A stretch of 64,000 nucleotides of DNA, taken from NCBI GenBank assembly GCA_944321525.1, contig CALULQ010000010.1:35000-98999 (forward strand), read 5' to 3'. This stretch comes from an uncultured Paraprevotella sp. Lineage in GTDB: Bacteria; Bacteroidota; Bacteroidia; Bacteroidales; Bacteroidaceae. This document shows, piece after piece, positions 63,246-64,000 of this stretch; positions within the stretch are counted from its first letter, which is position 1; every line of letters begins with the position of its first letter. The notes under the pieces are model-generated. The model was given only the letters and a program-made list of their open reading frames with translations, ran no database searches and was not told the DNA's origin. A program made the translations under genes and the position numbers.

Positions 63246-63709
63246 AAAGTTAATTTTTAGTTGTGTATCAAGCGACTAAGTTAGGCAAAATATCCCGTCT
63301 GCGCAATTTTCTCCCGGCCTAAATTCAGTCCGGTGTGCATTTCCGGTCCGGGGATTTCCGTCGCCATCGCCGGAGAACTCGCGGCTCCGGCATGCACCAG
63401 ATTGGAAAAATGTTTATGCCATAAGGCCGTCGGCAAGGCCGGGAGTCCTGCTGCCTTCCTGCTGCTTTTGAAGGGCGCAGACGCGTGCCTGCTCTTCCGC
63501 TGCATTCCGCAGCACCGTGCGGCAGGCGTTTGCGTACTCTGCGGCAAGTACTCGAGTACTTGCCGCAGAGTACAATTCTGTATTTCGCAACTTGTCCGTC
63601 CGCCATGGGCAGAATGAACCTTTATGGCAATGAAAACGGTGCTGCAGAAAAGCACAAGACTTTTTTGGGCAGCACCGCGTTTGTTGGGATGTATGGCTTA
63701 CCTTCGATT
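63246..63709. other. 464-base gap with repeat copy 7
   Basis: Apart from the repeat at 63495-63596, no gene, clear promoter or terminator was seen. Confidence 0.5.
63495..63596 (-). repeat. Hairpin repeat element, copy 7 (perfect 40-bp palindrome)
   Basis: Minus-oriented copy. The core 63534-63573 is a perfect 40-base palindrome because its two units are exact reverse complements (loops GCGG and CCGC). The TTTCGCAACTTG flank matches the usual CCGCAAGG side; the distal GCCCGATG end is not recognisable. Confidence 0.83.
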
Positions 63710-64000
63710 CTATCTCAAGTATTTCTTATAAAACGCTTCAATCTTGTCGAACGGAATAATATCCATCCTGTCGTATAAGTCGGTATGACTCGCATCGGGA
63801 ATAATCAGCAATTCCTTGTTGTCTCCTTTCAATTTGCCGAAAGCCTCTTGTGAAGCCGGAAGCGAATAGGCCTTTTCTCCGTGTACGACAAGCACGGCAG
63901 AGCGGATTTCGTCCGCATGGTCGAGCAGGGAGAACGTGAGGAAAGGCAGGTCGGCTATCTTTTCCCAACCCCCGTTGGAGTTCACCGAACGGGGATGGAA
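63710..64000 (-). CDS. Alpha/beta hydrolase, C-terminal part (5' end off window)
   Basis: The visible 96 residues, open to the window edge, read FHPRSVNSNGGWEKIADLPF, then a central ADEIRSAVLVVHGEKAYS and a late LLIIPDASHTDLYD with the probable catalytic His. This is the C-terminal third of an alpha/beta hydrolase (dienelactone-hydrolase/YcjY-like). The gene begins beyond the right edge, so the nucleophile is not seen. An internal GTG at 63985 is unlikely to be the true start. Confidence 0.8.
   Translation of the reverse strand, partial: FHPRSVNSNGGWEKIADLPFLTFSLLDHADEIRSAVLVVHGEKAYSLPASQEAFGKLKGDNKELLIIPDASHTDLYDRMDIIPFDKIEAFYKKYLR

Noticed and set aside
6301..63596. CRISPR array or tandem-repeat interpretation of the hairpin copies
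   Set aside because: Copies are kilobases apart, occur in both orientations and have no unique spacers or cas genes nearby.

Overview
The window looks like chromosome from a GC-rich member of the order Bacteroidales. Three things point there. (1) At least two dozen genes are preceded by the Bacteroidetes sigma-ABfr type -7 box TAnnTTTG, and almost no gene has a strong Shine-Dalgarno sequence. (2) The gene content is typical of the group: type III glutamine synthetase, bacterial serine palmitoyltransferase, DUF4348, DUF4421, DUF4286 and DUF1573 proteins, and split atp genes starting with beta and epsilon. (3) Lipoproteins and secreted proteins are of Bacteroidetes style. The genus cannot be fixed from the sequence alone. 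No tRNA, rRNA, IS element, prophage or CRISPR array was seen.

Layout. 1-3621 (minus): atpD-C-B-E-F of the F-type ATP synthase, running off the left edge. 3910-8282 (plus): LysR regulator and pncB, then a nitroreductase and an EamA exporter. 8423-14396 (minus): agmatine deiminase, N-carbamoylputrescine amidase and type III glutamine synthetase in one direction, then a separate beta-helix lipoprotein. 14488-17665 (plus): FetA/FetB-like ABC transporter, Nif3-like protein and a coiled-coil zinc-ribbon protein. 18225-21853: a stand-alone HsdR_N-type nuclease-fold gene divergent from AMP nucleosidase and holA, then an AT-rich gap and an XRE regulator. 22126-25764 (plus): pyrK-pyrD, a lipoprotein, a chloramphenicol-acetyltransferase-like gene and an MmcQ/YjbR protein. 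26108-29379 (minus): thioesterase, a 60-residue membrane peptide gene, an MFS transporter and pheS. 29511-33509 (plus): DUF4348 lipoprotein, murB, a metallo-beta-lactamase-fold hydrolase and a Fic protein. 33673-42249 (minus): a compact run of nine genes, hisH-hisA-hisF-hisIE-ftsE-lysC-lysA-GT2-MATE. 42374-44818 (minus): DUF4286, ruvC and a ModF-like twin ATPase. 45397-47905 (plus): DUF1573, HAD phosphatase and a secreted GH5 glycanase. 48146-50903 (minus): three overlapping genes (Gfo/Idh/MocA, DUF4421, uracil-DNA-glycosylase-like). 51163-55576: membrane protein, serine palmitoyltransferase divergent from a lipid kinase, and trmN6. 55742-61831 (plus): lon-tgt-lptF/G-rhlE. 61914-64000 (minus): FAM151-like protein, mscL and a partial alpha/beta hydrolase.

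The most striking non-genic signal is a family of about 100-120 bp intergenic elements, seen seven times and roughly evenly spread (about 6301, 17749, 25858, 32363, 45036, 52197 and 63495). Each carries two or three 18-bp hairpin units (7-bp stem, CCGC or GCGG loop) joined by TCGA, with conserved polar flanks. Individual units appear to have been inverted between copies, and two copies have grown to three units. I found no gene that would explain them; a REP/BIME-like or structural-DNA role is inference. A second recurrent signal is the 13-mer TATAATAAGGTAT, found next to the starts of atpD, glnA and the ModF-like gene and at related sites elsewhere.

Functional links visible here: the agmatine-to-putrescine genes release ammonia beside a glutamine synthetase; histidine and lysine/DAP genes share one run with ftsE; a sphingolipid-forming enzyme is divergent from a diacylglycerol-kinase-family gene; and lon, tgt, an Lpt permease and an RNA helicase share a strand and tight spacing.
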